From contig JAGAOV010000008.1 in assembly GCA_017623515.1 (NCBI GenBank), positions 51,330 to 115,329 on the forward strand: 64,000 nucleotides of DNA, written 5' to 3'. Of the stretch, positions 7,953-15,714 are shown piece after piece (the stretch's first letter is position 1; each line of letters starts with the position of its first letter). The stretch comes from Ruminococcus sp. GTDB lineage: Bacteria > Bacillota > Clostridia > Oscillospirales > Ruminococcaceae. The position numbers and the translations under genes were made by a program. Below the pieces are notes generated by a model. The model was not told where the DNA came from. It was given only the letters and a program-made list of their open reading frames with translations, and did not search any database.

Positions 7953-8846
7953 TCACTCAACAACCGGAGCCTTACCGCTTATGATACCGTACATATCCGG
8001 CCGTCTGTCACGGAAAAGTCCCCAGCTGAGTCTCGCGTCACGAAGCTCATCCAGATCAAATGAATCTATGATAACACCTGAATAATCCCTTGCAGCCTGC
8101 TGAATGATTTCACCTGTATTATCAGTAATAAATGAAGAACCGTAAAAAGTAAGCTTTGATTCCTGATTGCTGTTTTCGTCGCAGGGAATAACACTCTCCG
8201 TGCCGATACGGTTCGCTGCGACAACAGGAACGAGATTTGCAGCAGCATGGCCCTGCATACATCTCTGCCAATGGGGCATACTGTCCATCTCAAGGATAGG
8301 TTCAGAACCGATAGCTGTGGGATAGAGGAGTATCTCCGCACCCATAAGAGCCATTGCTCTTGCAGTTTCCGGAAACCACTGATCCCAGCAGATTCCTGCG
8401 CCTATGCAGCCAAAGCGTGTATTCCACACCTTAAAGCCTGTATCGCCGGGGGTGAAGTAGAACTTCTCCTGATAGAAGTGATCGTCCGGAATATGAGTTT
8501 TTCTGTATACTCCCAGAATTTCTCCGTCCGCATCAATCATGGCAAGGCTGTTGAAGGTGCTGTTTCCGGAGCGTTCATAGAAGCTTATGGGCAGAACTAC
8601 GCCAAGCTCCTCGGCGATCTTGCGGAAATGCTGAACGGCAGTATTGTCTCTGAGAGGCTCGGCAAAATTATAGTAGCCGTACTGACGTTCCTGACAAAAA
8701 TAAGGACGTTCAAAGAGTTCCGGCAGGAGTATGACATTCGCACCGTCCGAGGCTGCTTGTCTCACAAGACGTTCCGCTGTCTGGATATTGTCATATACTT
8801 CAGTTTCGCATGCCATCTGTACGGCAGCTACAGTTATATTTCTCAT
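7953..8846 (-). CDS. aguB: N-carbamoylputrescine amidase
   Basis: AguB hydrolyses N-carbamoylputrescine to putrescine, CO2 and ammonia, the second step of the agmatine route to polyamines. The 297-aa protein has the nitrilase-superfamily triad: E43 (LLPELF), K116 (YRKTHIPDD) and C153 (GICWDQWFPE), at the usual spacings. The strong SIGSEP/WQRCMQGHAAAN-type C-terminal segments match the AguB subgroup rather than general amidases. It lies 61 bp after aguA on the same strand and shares the terminator at 7824-7861. A perfect 11-bp palindrome sits between the two genes. Confidence 0.96.
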   Translation of the reverse strand: MRNITVAAVQMACETEVYDNIQTAERLVRQAASDGANVILLPELFERPYFCQERQYGYYNFAEPLRDNTAVQHFRKIAEELGVVLPISFYERSGNSTFNSLAMIDADGEILGVYRKTHIPDDHFYQEKFYFTPGDTGFKVWNTRFGCIGAGICWDQWFPETARAMALMGAEILLYPTAIGSEPILEMDSMPHWQRCMQGHAAANLVPVVAANRIGTESVIPCDENSNQESKLTFYGSSFITDNTGEIIQQAARDYSGVIIDSFDLDELRDARLSWGLFRDRRPDMYGIISGKAPVVE

Positions 8847-8889
8847 ATGGGTTCTCCTTTACAATAAAATCATGGTGTTTATCTGGGAA

Positions 8890-8919
8890 ATTGACAATTG
8901 TAAATTATCAATTGTCAAT
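8890..8919. repeat. Perfect 11-bp inverted repeat overlapping the aguA stop codon
   Basis: ATTGACAATTG, 8-nt spacer, CAATTGTCAAT. The right arm encodes the last residues of AguA (Ile-Asp-Asn) and ends at its stop. No T-run follows on the minus strand, so it is more likely a processing/stability hairpin or a small dispersed palindrome than a terminator. Confidence 0.7.
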
Positions 8920-10017
8920 CATAGATTCCGGCACCTGCTGCGTAATACAATGAATATTGCCGCCGCCGATTATAATATCTCTCGCCGGAATCGGAACTAT
9001 CTCTCTGTCGGGAAAGCATTCCCCTAAAACATCAAGAGCGTCCTTATCCCTTACATCACCGAACTGCGGCACAAGTACCGCCTTATTTGCAATGTAGAAA
9101 TTCACATAAGACGCCGCAAGTCTCTCTCCTGCATCTCTGGTAGGCTCTCCGTCCATAAGGTCAAGTCCCTCGCACTCTTCTTCCGTCATGCACACAGGCT
9201 TTTCCGGTATGTACAGCAGCCTCACCCTGAGCTTACGTCCCTTTGCGTCCGTTTCATTCTGAAGCACATCAAGACAAGCCTTTGACATGGCGTACTGGGG
9301 ATCGTTTTCATTATCCGTCCATGCAAGAACAACCTCTCCCGCCGCTGTAAATGCGCATATATTATCTACATGCTCGTTGGTTTCATCGTTATATATGCCC
9401 TTAGGCAGCCATATTACCTTTTCCGCACCGAGATACTGACAGAGCTTTTCTTCTATTTCGGCTTTTGTCATATGAGGATTTCTTCCGCCGCTTAAAAGGC
9501 AGCTTTCCGTTGTCATTACTGTACCCTCGCCGTCGCTGTGAATGCTTCCGCCCTCTAAAATAAAGTCACGGCAGTTGTAGCAGTCCTTATCAAGAATATC
9601 GCAGACCTTACGGGCGACATGGTTATCGTTATCCCACGGAAAATAGAGACCGTCGTGGAGACCGCCCCATGCGTTGAAGCCCCAGTCTATTCCACGGACT
9701 TCACCCTCTGCATTTTTCACGAATGTCGGGGCAGTATCTCTTGCCCATGCGTCATCGGTCGAGCATTCGATAACACGAACCTCCGGAGGAAGCATAGCAC
9801 GGGCGGTTTCGTACTGTGCGGCTGATACCAGCATGGTAAGCTTTTCGCTGTGTGAGATAGCTTTGGCTATCCGGACGAAGGCTTTACGGGCAGCGTATGC
9901 GCCGTTCTGCCATGAGTCGTGGCGTTCCGGCCATATCATTATGCAGCCATAGTGCGGCGAGAACTCCGCAGGCATAGAGAAGCCGTCGGCTTTTGGTGTG
10001 GTAGATAATATTTTCAT
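8908..10017 (-). CDS. aguA: Agmatine deiminase
   Basis: AguA converts agmatine to N-carbamoylputrescine. The 369-aa protein shows the family start (PKADGFSMPAEFSPHYGCIMIWP), the ECSTDDAWARDTAP substrate loop, the LEGGSIHSDGEGT segment carrying the catalytic His, and the C-terminal nucleophile Cys in GGGNIHCITQQ (near residue 361). With aguB it makes a complete agmatine-to-putrescine step set. No arginine decarboxylase is visible in this window, so agmatine may be imported or made elsewhere. Its upstream region is the large inverted repeat at 10051-10728. Confidence 0.97.
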   Translation of the reverse strand: MKILSTTPKADGFSMPAEFSPHYGCIMIWPERHDSWQNGAYAARKAFVRIAKAISHSEKLTMLVSAAQYETARAMLPPEVRVIECSTDDAWARDTAPTFVKNAEGEVRGIDWGFNAWGGLHDGLYFPWDNDNHVARKVCDILDKDCYNCRDFILEGGSIHSDGEGTVMTTESCLLSGGRNPHMTKAEIEEKLCQYLGAEKVIWLPKGIYNDETNEHVDNICAFTAAGEVVLAWTDNENDPQYAMSKACLDVLQNETDAKGRKLRVRLLYIPEKPVCMTEEECEGLDLMDGEPTRDAGERLAASYVNFYIANKAVLVPQFGDVRDKDALDVLGECFPDREIVPIPARDIIIGGGNIHCITQQVPESMIDN

Positions 10018-10050
10018 GAAAGACTCCTTTCAACAAAGTTTCAACGAAAA

Positions 10051-10333
10051 ATAAAAGTTTTTCGGTCCAGCAGTTTTTCAAAAATGCTGGCGAGGTCCAG
10101 GGCGAGGAGCCCTGGTCGCCGTCCGCAGACGGCGAAACACTCCTTACTAAAATTCACGGTAGGCTTTTTCTAAGCGAAGCACACAAATTTCGCCATATAA
10201 AAATACATTCCCATAAAGTCAAGTCAAACTAAGAATGTCTGCTTTCAGTCCGATAAAAAGAAAGCAGGCGAAATTTGGGACTTAGCATGAGAAAACGGCG
10301 TGAAACGCCGGAGAATCATGCGGACGGTACGAG
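10051..10333 (+). repeat. Dispersed hairpin element, family A, copy 1 (forward)
   Basis: About 280 bp beginning AAAAGTTTTTCGG. Three hairpins follow one another: CCAGCA/TGCTGG (10067-10090), CCAGGGC/GCCCTGG (10097-10115) and GCCGTC/GACGGC (10118-10133). After these come the shared blocks GAAACACTC, ACAAATTTCGCC, GATAAAAAGAAAGCAGGCG and AACGCCGGAGAATCATGCGG. It pairs with an inverted copy at 10446-10728; together they fill the aguA-rnr gap. Confidence 0.85.
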
Positions 10334-10445
10334 CCTTGTTTCCCAAGGATATTCGTTCAAGGATTCAAGTCAGTACCAGAAGTTTTATGCAAAGTCCGGA
10401 TTCAGTGTGCGCAGGTTTAAGCATTTACTCTTAGATTTATAATAC

Positions 10446-10728
10446 TCGTGCAGACCGCAAAAATTGGTCGCTTCGCTCCCTCTTTTGCTAAGTTTCAAAT
10501 TTCGCCTGCTTTCTTTTTATCGGACTGAAAGCATACTTCCTTAGATTTACATGGCTTTATCGGAAAGTCTTTTTTGATGGCGAAATTTGTGCGCTTCTCT
10601 TAGGAAAAGCCTGCCGCAATTTCAACTAAAGAGTGTTTCGCTCTCTGCGGAGAGCGACAAGGGCTCTGCCCTTGACCTGCAAGCATTTTTTGAAAAAACT
10701 GCTTGACCGAAAAAACTTTTATTGATTT
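10446..10728 (-). repeat. Dispersed hairpin element, family A, copy 2 (inverted)
   Basis: Inverted partner of 10051-10333, with about 110 bp between them. The three hairpins are kept but their sequences differ: CAAGCA/TGCTTG (10680-10705), CAAGGGC/GCCCTTG (10658-10674) and CGCTCTC/GAGAGCG (10639-10656). It begins 17 nt after the rnr stop codon. No coding sequence is seen in the 727-bp gap 10018-10744. Confidence 0.85.
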
Positions 10729-10744
10729 ATCGATTCATCTTCCG

Positions 10745-12892
10745 TTACTCCGCAACCTCAAAGTCAACATTACCGCTGTTCACATCCGTCTTTACACAGC
10801 GCACTCTCACCGTTTCACCAAGCTTGTAAGACCTGTCACCATGGACTTCCCTGAACGCTATTCCGTCATCATTGTACCACTCGTCAAACTCCGGCAGAGT
10901 TCTCACATGAACCATGCCCTCTACAGAATTGGGCAGCTCCGCATAGAATCCGAAATCGCTTATTCCCGATACTATTCCCTCAAACTCTTCGCCAAGATGC
11001 TGCTGCATATACTCCGCCTTGTAACAGTCCTCACAGTCTCTCTCCAGCATTATCGCTCTTACCTCTGCGTCACTGGACGACTTCGCAGCCTCTCCTGCAA
11101 AAACCTTATATCTTTTATTAACCTTTTCACTGCTTCCGCATTCGCAGAAATAACTCATTATACGATGTATCGCAAGGTCAGGGTATCTTCTGATAGGCGA
11201 TGTGAAATGTGCATAATCAGCAAGGGCAAGTCCGAAATGTCCGATAGGCTGAGTGTCATAGGAAGCCTTAGCCATTGAACGGAGCACCATTACATTTATT
11301 ACAGGATATGCAGGCGTACCCTTTGCATTTTTCAGTATCTGCGCCAGATGAACAGGCTTTACATCTGAAAAATCAGGCACTTCCACGCCAAGTCTCAGGA
11401 GAACCTTTTCAAGATTCTCTATCTTCTCCATAGACGGCTTTTCGTGGGTTCTGTATACGAAAGGAAGTCCCTTTTCACCGGCAAACTTCGCAGCCGCTTC
11501 ATTTGCAAGGAGCATCATCTCTTCAATGATACACTCGCTCTTTCCTCTGGTTCTCGGCTGAACGTCCACGCATATTCCCTCATCATTGAGAATGATCGCA
11601 CTTTCAACAGTCTCTATCTCCGGCGCACCTCTCCTCTCACGTTCTCTCACTCTTATATCACAGAGCTTATCCATAAGAGGAATCATGTCCATTACTTCTG
11701 CATACTTTATTTTCAGGAATTCATCTGCTTCTCCTGCAAGTATCTGGTTTACTTCTTTGTAAACGCCCTTTACTCTGGAACGGATAACCGTTTTCTTAAA
11801 GTCATATTTTACTATTTCTCCGTACTCGTCAAGCTCCATTATTGCAGAGAATGCAAGTCTGTCCTCCTGCGGATTAAGTGAGCAGATTCCATTTGAAAGC
11901 TCCTTTGGCAGCATAGGGATAACCTGATCCGCATAGTATACGCTCGTACCTCTGCTTATTGCATCCATATCAAGGGCAGACTTCGGGCGTACATAGTGGG
12001 AAACATCCGCAATATGCACACACAGCTTATAGCCTTTACCCAGCGGTTCAATTGAAACAGCGTCGTCAATATCCTTTGTGTATGCGCTGTCTATGGTGAA
12101 AATTGGCTTGTCTCTCAGGTCAAGACGGCGGCTTATTTCCTTTTCGGAAATGGTCTCCTGTGAGACCTCCACCGCTTCTGCAAGTGCTTCAAGTGAAAAT
12201 TCCTCAGTAACTCCGTGAAGAGTTATCATAGCCTTTGCACAGGCGGAAGCCTTTTCCGCAGTGCCGAAGCTGAACACAACATTTGCCATATGCTCGGCGT
12301 GTCTCTTTCCTCTTACAGCTATTTCCGCAAGAACCTTGTCGCCCAGTTTGTACTGTACGCTCTGGCGGCGGTTTATGCGAATAGGAGTTCTTGCCATAGT
12401 ATCCGGAAGAAGGCAGAGAATACCGTCCTCGTCCTCCACTATCTTGCCTGTTAAACGGCTGTCCGATTCTTCTATAATATCTATTACCTCACCCTCCGGC
12501 TTACCGCTTCTTGACGGGATAAGGTGATACAGAACCTTATCTCCCGGCATTGCGCCCAGAAGGAACTTACCAGGTATAAAAACGTCATTTTCCGGATCAA
12601 GCTCCGGTCTTACAAATCCGAATGTGCCGCTGAGACGCACTACCTCTGCTGTATAGTATCCGAAAAGCCGTGAAAGACCATATCCCTTTCTTCTCACGCA
12701 CACATCACCCATGCGCATAAGCTCTTTCAGTGCTGCATGGAATGCATTGGGATCGCCCTGATTTGTACGGCATTTCGCTTCAAGGTCTTTCTTAGGCAGG
12801 CATCTCTCTCCTGCCTTTTCCAGTGCTTTCAATATCTTTCTTTCATAGCTTTCTATCATTTCTTCGCTTGTTTTTCTTGTTTTTTCACTCAT
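10745..12892 (-). CDS. rnr: Ribonuclease R
   Basis: RNase R (715 aa) is a processive 3'-5' exoribonuclease that degrades structured RNA. From the N-terminus: a winged-helix segment (about 10-65), two cold-shock-like domains (about 75-225, with GTFGFVRPE and NDVFIPGK), the RNB catalytic domain (about 255-580, opening with the metal-binding TIDSAYTKDIDDAVSI and later FTSPIRRYPDLAIHR), and a C-terminal S1 domain (about 625-705, EGIVSGISDFGFYAEL). Length and order are normal. The start has GAGGAG 7 nt upstream. It follows secG, as often in Firmicutes, but no smpB is next to it. Confidence 0.97.
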   Translation of the reverse strand: MSEKTRKTSEEMIESYERKILKALEKAGERCLPKKDLEAKCRTNQGDPNAFHAALKELMRMGDVCVRRKGYGLSRLFGYYTAEVVRLSGTFGFVRPELDPENDVFIPGKFLLGAMPGDKVLYHLIPSRSGKPEGEVIDIIEESDSRLTGKIVEDEDGILCLLPDTMARTPIRINRRQSVQYKLGDKVLAEIAVRGKRHAEHMANVVFSFGTAEKASACAKAMITLHGVTEEFSLEALAEAVEVSQETISEKEISRRLDLRDKPIFTIDSAYTKDIDDAVSIEPLGKGYKLCVHIADVSHYVRPKSALDMDAISRGTSVYYADQVIPMLPKELSNGICSLNPQEDRLAFSAIMELDEYGEIVKYDFKKTVIRSRVKGVYKEVNQILAGEADEFLKIKYAEVMDMIPLMDKLCDIRVRERERRGAPEIETVESAIILNDEGICVDVQPRTRGKSECIIEEMMLLANEAAAKFAGEKGLPFVYRTHEKPSMEKIENLEKVLLRLGVEVPDFSDVKPVHLAQILKNAKGTPAYPVINVMVLRSMAKASYDTQPIGHFGLALADYAHFTSPIRRYPDLAIHRIMSYFCECGSSEKVNKRYKVFAGEAAKSSSDAEVRAIMLERDCEDCYKAEYMQQHLGEEFEGIVSGISDFGFYAELPNSVEGMVHVRTLPEFDEWYNDDGIAFREVHGDRSYKLGETVRVRCVKTDVNSGNVDFEVAE

Positions 12893-13003
12893 TGTTTTAT
12901 CTCTCCTCGTGCCAATATATTTCGCTTGTTTCTTTTATTATTTGCAGCTAAACCTGTGGTATTGTATTTTTTATTGGATAAAGTTCTATTTTTCACTCAT
13001 ATA

Positions 13004-13025
13004 GAAAAACCGCCCCTTGAGGGGC
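13004..13025 (-). terminator. Terminator-like hairpin between secG and rnr
   Basis: Minus strand: GCCCC, TCAA loop, GGGGC, then GGTTTTTC. It is a second signal about 80 nt beyond the secG terminator and could limit read-through into rnr. Confidence 0.55.
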
Positions 13026-13095
13026 ACTTGAGTATTGCTGCTTTTACAAACAGACTAATAACGGGGTGTAATGCGGTCGAGCTGGCTCCAGCTCG

Positions 13096-13132
13096 AAAAA
13101 ATTCCTGTGACGCAATGCAGCATCACAGGAAT
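13096..13132 (-). terminator. Terminator of secG
   Basis: Minus strand: perfect 10-bp stem ATTCCTGTGA/TCACAGGAAT with a 12-nt loop, followed by TTTTT, 11 nt after the secG stop. A second perfect hairpin (CGAGCTGG/CCAGCTCG, 13078-13095) lies directly behind it. Confidence 0.8.
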
Positions 13133-13142
13133 CTGCTAATTT

Positions 13143-13400
13143 TTACTTGTTGATCAGCGGCATAACGATATCCATGAACAGAATCAGAACGAAGAATACA
13201 ACGGCAAGAATTGTTGTGAACTTCTTGAGTCTTGCTTCCTTAGTTCTGCCGCGGTTCTTATCATAGAAAGAATCATTGCTTGCGCCGGTAAGTGCAGATG
13301 TAGCGTTCTGCGGCTTCTGCTCCTGAAGCATACAGATTATTGTAATAATAACACATGCCAGCAGAATAGCTGCGCCAATGATGATTTCCAGTACGGTCAT
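13143..13400 (-). CDS. secG: Preprotein translocase subunit SecG
   Basis: An 85-residue membrane protein with two transmembrane helices (about 4-24 and 62-82) joined by a short Gln/Asn/Ser loop (LQEQKPQNATSALTG, then NRGRTKE). This is the SecG pattern; SecG helps SecYE-SecA move proteins across the membrane. A longer open frame reaches 13556, but the ATG at 13400 has GGAGGAG 8 nt upstream and gives the family length, while the extra residues lie over the promoter at 13438-13466. It precedes rnr. Confidence 0.9.
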   Translation of the reverse strand: MTVLEIIIGAAILLACVIITIICMLQEQKPQNATSALTGASNDSFYDKNRGRTKEARLKKFTTILAVVFFVLILFMDIVMPLINK

Positions 13401-13437
13401 TTTTTGTCTCCTCCTCTGGTTTTTAATATTCTTGTCT

Positions 13438-13466
13438 ATTATAACACAGGCTTTCTTAAATTGCAA
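13438..13466 (-). promoter_or_regulatory. Promoter of secG
   Basis: Minus strand: -35 TTGCAA (13466-13461), 17-nt spacer, -10 TATAAT (13443-13438) with extended -10 TGT. It is preceded by CGAAAAACCC, a block shared with the rimP promoter. Confidence 0.85.
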
Positions 13467-13520
13467 GGGTTTTTCGGAATTTTTTTTGTTTCTGGGTTTA
13501 ATTTTATAAGATTTGACATG

Positions 13521-13804
13521 CTCGTGCGGTCCGCATGATTCTCCGGCGTGTTCCACGCCGTTTTCTCATGCTATGTTTCCAAATTTCGCCTGTTTTCTTT
13601 TCTTCATGCGGATAGCATACTTTCTTAGATTGACCTGATCGTATTGGAAAGTATTTTTAAGGCGAAATTTGTGTTGCTTCTCTTAGATGAAACACTCGTA
13701 AATTTTAGTGCTGTGATTGCTCCGCAATCACCTGGGACTCCTCGTCCCAGACCCTACGCCAGCATTTTTGAAAAACTGCTGGACCGAAAAACTTTTATTG
13801 ATTT
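13521..13804 (-). repeat. Dispersed hairpin element, family A, copy 3
   Basis: Same unit as 10446-10728 and in the same orientation. Its hairpins again differ in sequence but pair: CCAGCA/TGCTGG (13759-13782), CTGGGAC/GTCCCAG (13732-13750) and GTGATTGC/GCAATCAC (13713-13731). It begins 6 nt after the stop codon of the ABC gene at 13810. The rest of the gap from 13467 holds nothing else I can name. Confidence 0.85.
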
Positions 13805-13809
13805 GCATT

Positions 13810-15714
13810 TTACTGCGCAAGTGAACCCGTGTACAGCTGATGATACCTGCCGCCCTGCTCCATAAGCTCCTCATGCGAACCACGCTCTATAATTCTGCCG
13901 TGGTCAAGCACCATGATAACATCCGAATTCTGTATAGTTGACAGTCTGTGGGCAATTACAAATACCGTTCTGCCCTGCATAAGTGCGTCCATGCCTGCCT
14001 GAACTATACGCTCCGTTCTCGTGTCAATGGAGGATGTTGCCTCGTCAAGGATCATTACAGGCGGATCTGCAACTGCTGCTCTTGCAATGGAAAGAAGCTG
14101 TCTCTGTCCCTGTGAAAGTCCTGCACCGTCACCGGAAAGAACTGTATCATAACCATCCGCAAGGAGTTCAATAAAATCATGGGCTCCTGCTCTCTTTGCA
14201 GCTGCTATACATTCCTCATCAGTTGCGTCAAGGCGTCCGTAGCGGATATTTTCCATAACTGTGCCTGTGAAAAGGTTTACATCCTGAAGAACCACGCCAA
14301 GAGAACGTCTGAGGTCTGATTTTCTTATCTTGTTGATGTTGATGCCGTCGTAACGAACCTTTCCGTCGGCTATATCATAGAATCGGTTGATGAGGTTGGT
14401 GATAGTAGTCTTTCCTGCACCTGTCGTGCCTACAAAGGCTATCTTCTGACCGGGTTCTGCAAAAAGGGTTATATCGTGGAGAACGGTCTTTTCCGGAACA
14501 TATGCAAAATCAACCTCTGTAAGCCGTACATCTCCGGCAAGTCTTGTATAGGTAATGCTGCCGTCGCTGTGAGGATGCTTCCATGCCCATACGCCTGTAC
14601 GCTCTGTGCATTCCGTGAGTGTTCCGTCTGCGTTTTCCTTTGCATTTACAAGGGTAACATACCCTTCGTCTGTTTCCGGTTCTTCATCCAGAAGTTTGAA
14701 TATTCTCTCCGCACCTGCCATCGCCATAACGATAGAGCTTGCCTGCTGTGCGATCTGACCGATAGGCTGGGTGAAGCTCTTGCTCAGCTGTAAAAATGCA
14801 GCTACCGCACCGAGAGTTACGCCTCCCACGCCGAATATTGCAAGTATGCCTCCGAACACGCCGAGAAGTGCATACTGGAGATGTCCGAGGTTATTATTCA
14901 CAGGGCCAAGAATATTTACATAGGTGTGGGCAGTAGAAGACTGCTGGAAGAGCTGTTCATTTCTTCTGTCGAATTCCTCTGCTGTTTCATCCTCACGGCA
15001 GAATACCTTTACTACCTTCTGACCGTGTATCATTTCTTCAACATAACCATTAACATTACACAGCGTTCTCTGCTGCTCTGCAAAATACTTACCGCTTTGT
15101 TTGCCGATATGCGCTGTAACAACGAACATTACCGCAACAAAGGCAAGTACAAAAAGCGTCATCCATACGCTGGTGGTTATCATGGAAATGAAAACCGCTA
15201 TGATAGTAACCGCAGAGGACAGGAACTGAGGTATGCTCTGGGTTATCATCTGACGAAGAGTGTCTGTGTCATTGGTGTAAAGGCTCATGGTATCGCCGGC
15301 AGGATTCTGGTCGAAATAACGTACCGGAAGAGTCTGCATATGTGAGAACATATCGTCTCTCACCTTTTTAAGAATGCCCTGCGCAATGCGTATCATAAGT
15401 CTGGACTGAACGAAGTTTGCAATTATACCTGCCGCAAAAACACACGCCATTGTAGTTACAGCTGAAAGAAGTCCGCTGAAATCGGTGTTTCCCTCAAGAA
15501 GCATAGGTGAAATGTAGTCGTCGATAAGGGTTTTCATGAAGAGAGAGCCAGCAACGCCGGCTACTGCGCTTACAAGAACACACACCACAACAGGTATCAT
15601 CATAAAACGGTACTTTCCGATATAGCTTATAAGACGTTTGAATGTCTTTTTAGCATTTTTCGGAGGAGTTCCTACAGGCGGCATATTTCTTCCGCCTCTC
15701 ATTGGTCTGCTCAT
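13810..15714 (-). CDS. ABC exporter half-transporter, catalytically complete subunit
   Basis: 634 residues: a six-helix transmembrane domain (about 30-330) then a nucleotide-binding domain (about 390-630). The NBD is canonical: Walker A GTTGAGKTT, Q-loop, signature LSQGQRQ, Walker B VMILDEATSS with the catalytic Glu, and switch His in IAHRLST. A 35-residue insertion rich in charged residues (about 355-390) joins the two domains, typical of this subgroup. It overlaps the upstream ABC gene by 4 nt (ATGA). Together they should form a heterodimeric multidrug or lipid/peptide exporter of the TM287/288-LmrCD type; the substrate cannot be told from sequence. Confidence 0.93.
   Translation of the reverse strand: MSRPMRGGRNMPPVGTPPKNAKKTFKRLISYIGKYRFMMIPVVVCVLVSAVAGVAGSLFMKTLIDDYISPMLLEGNTDFSGLLSAVTTMACVFAAGIIANFVQSRLMIRIAQGILKKVRDDMFSHMQTLPVRYFDQNPAGDTMSLYTNDTDTLRQMITQSIPQFLSSAVTIIAVFISMITTSVWMTLFVLAFVAVMFVVTAHIGKQSGKYFAEQQRTLCNVNGYVEEMIHGQKVVKVFCREDETAEEFDRRNEQLFQQSSTAHTYVNILGPVNNNLGHLQYALLGVFGGILAIFGVGGVTLGAVAAFLQLSKSFTQPIGQIAQQASSIVMAMAGAERIFKLLDEEPETDEGYVTLVNAKENADGTLTECTERTGVWAWKHPHSDGSITYTRLAGDVRLTEVDFAYVPEKTVLHDITLFAEPGQKIAFVGTTGAGKTTITNLINRFYDIADGKVRYDGININKIRKSDLRRSLGVVLQDVNLFTGTVMENIRYGRLDATDEECIAAAKRAGAHDFIELLADGYDTVLSGDGAGLSQGQRQLLSIARAAVADPPVMILDEATSSIDTRTERIVQAGMDALMQGRTVFVIAHRLSTIQNSDVIMVLDHGRIIERGSHEELMEQGGRYHQLYTGSLAQ

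Noticed and set aside
13078-13132. Stacked hairpins resembling a tRNA or small structured RNA after secG
   Set aside because: No cloverleaf or anticodon arm; the outer hairpin with a U-run is a plain terminator.
12893-13142. A possible smpB/ssrA (tmRNA) between secG and rnr
   Set aside because: The gap holds only terminators and AT-rich sequence; no tRNA-Ala-like ends or tag reading frame.
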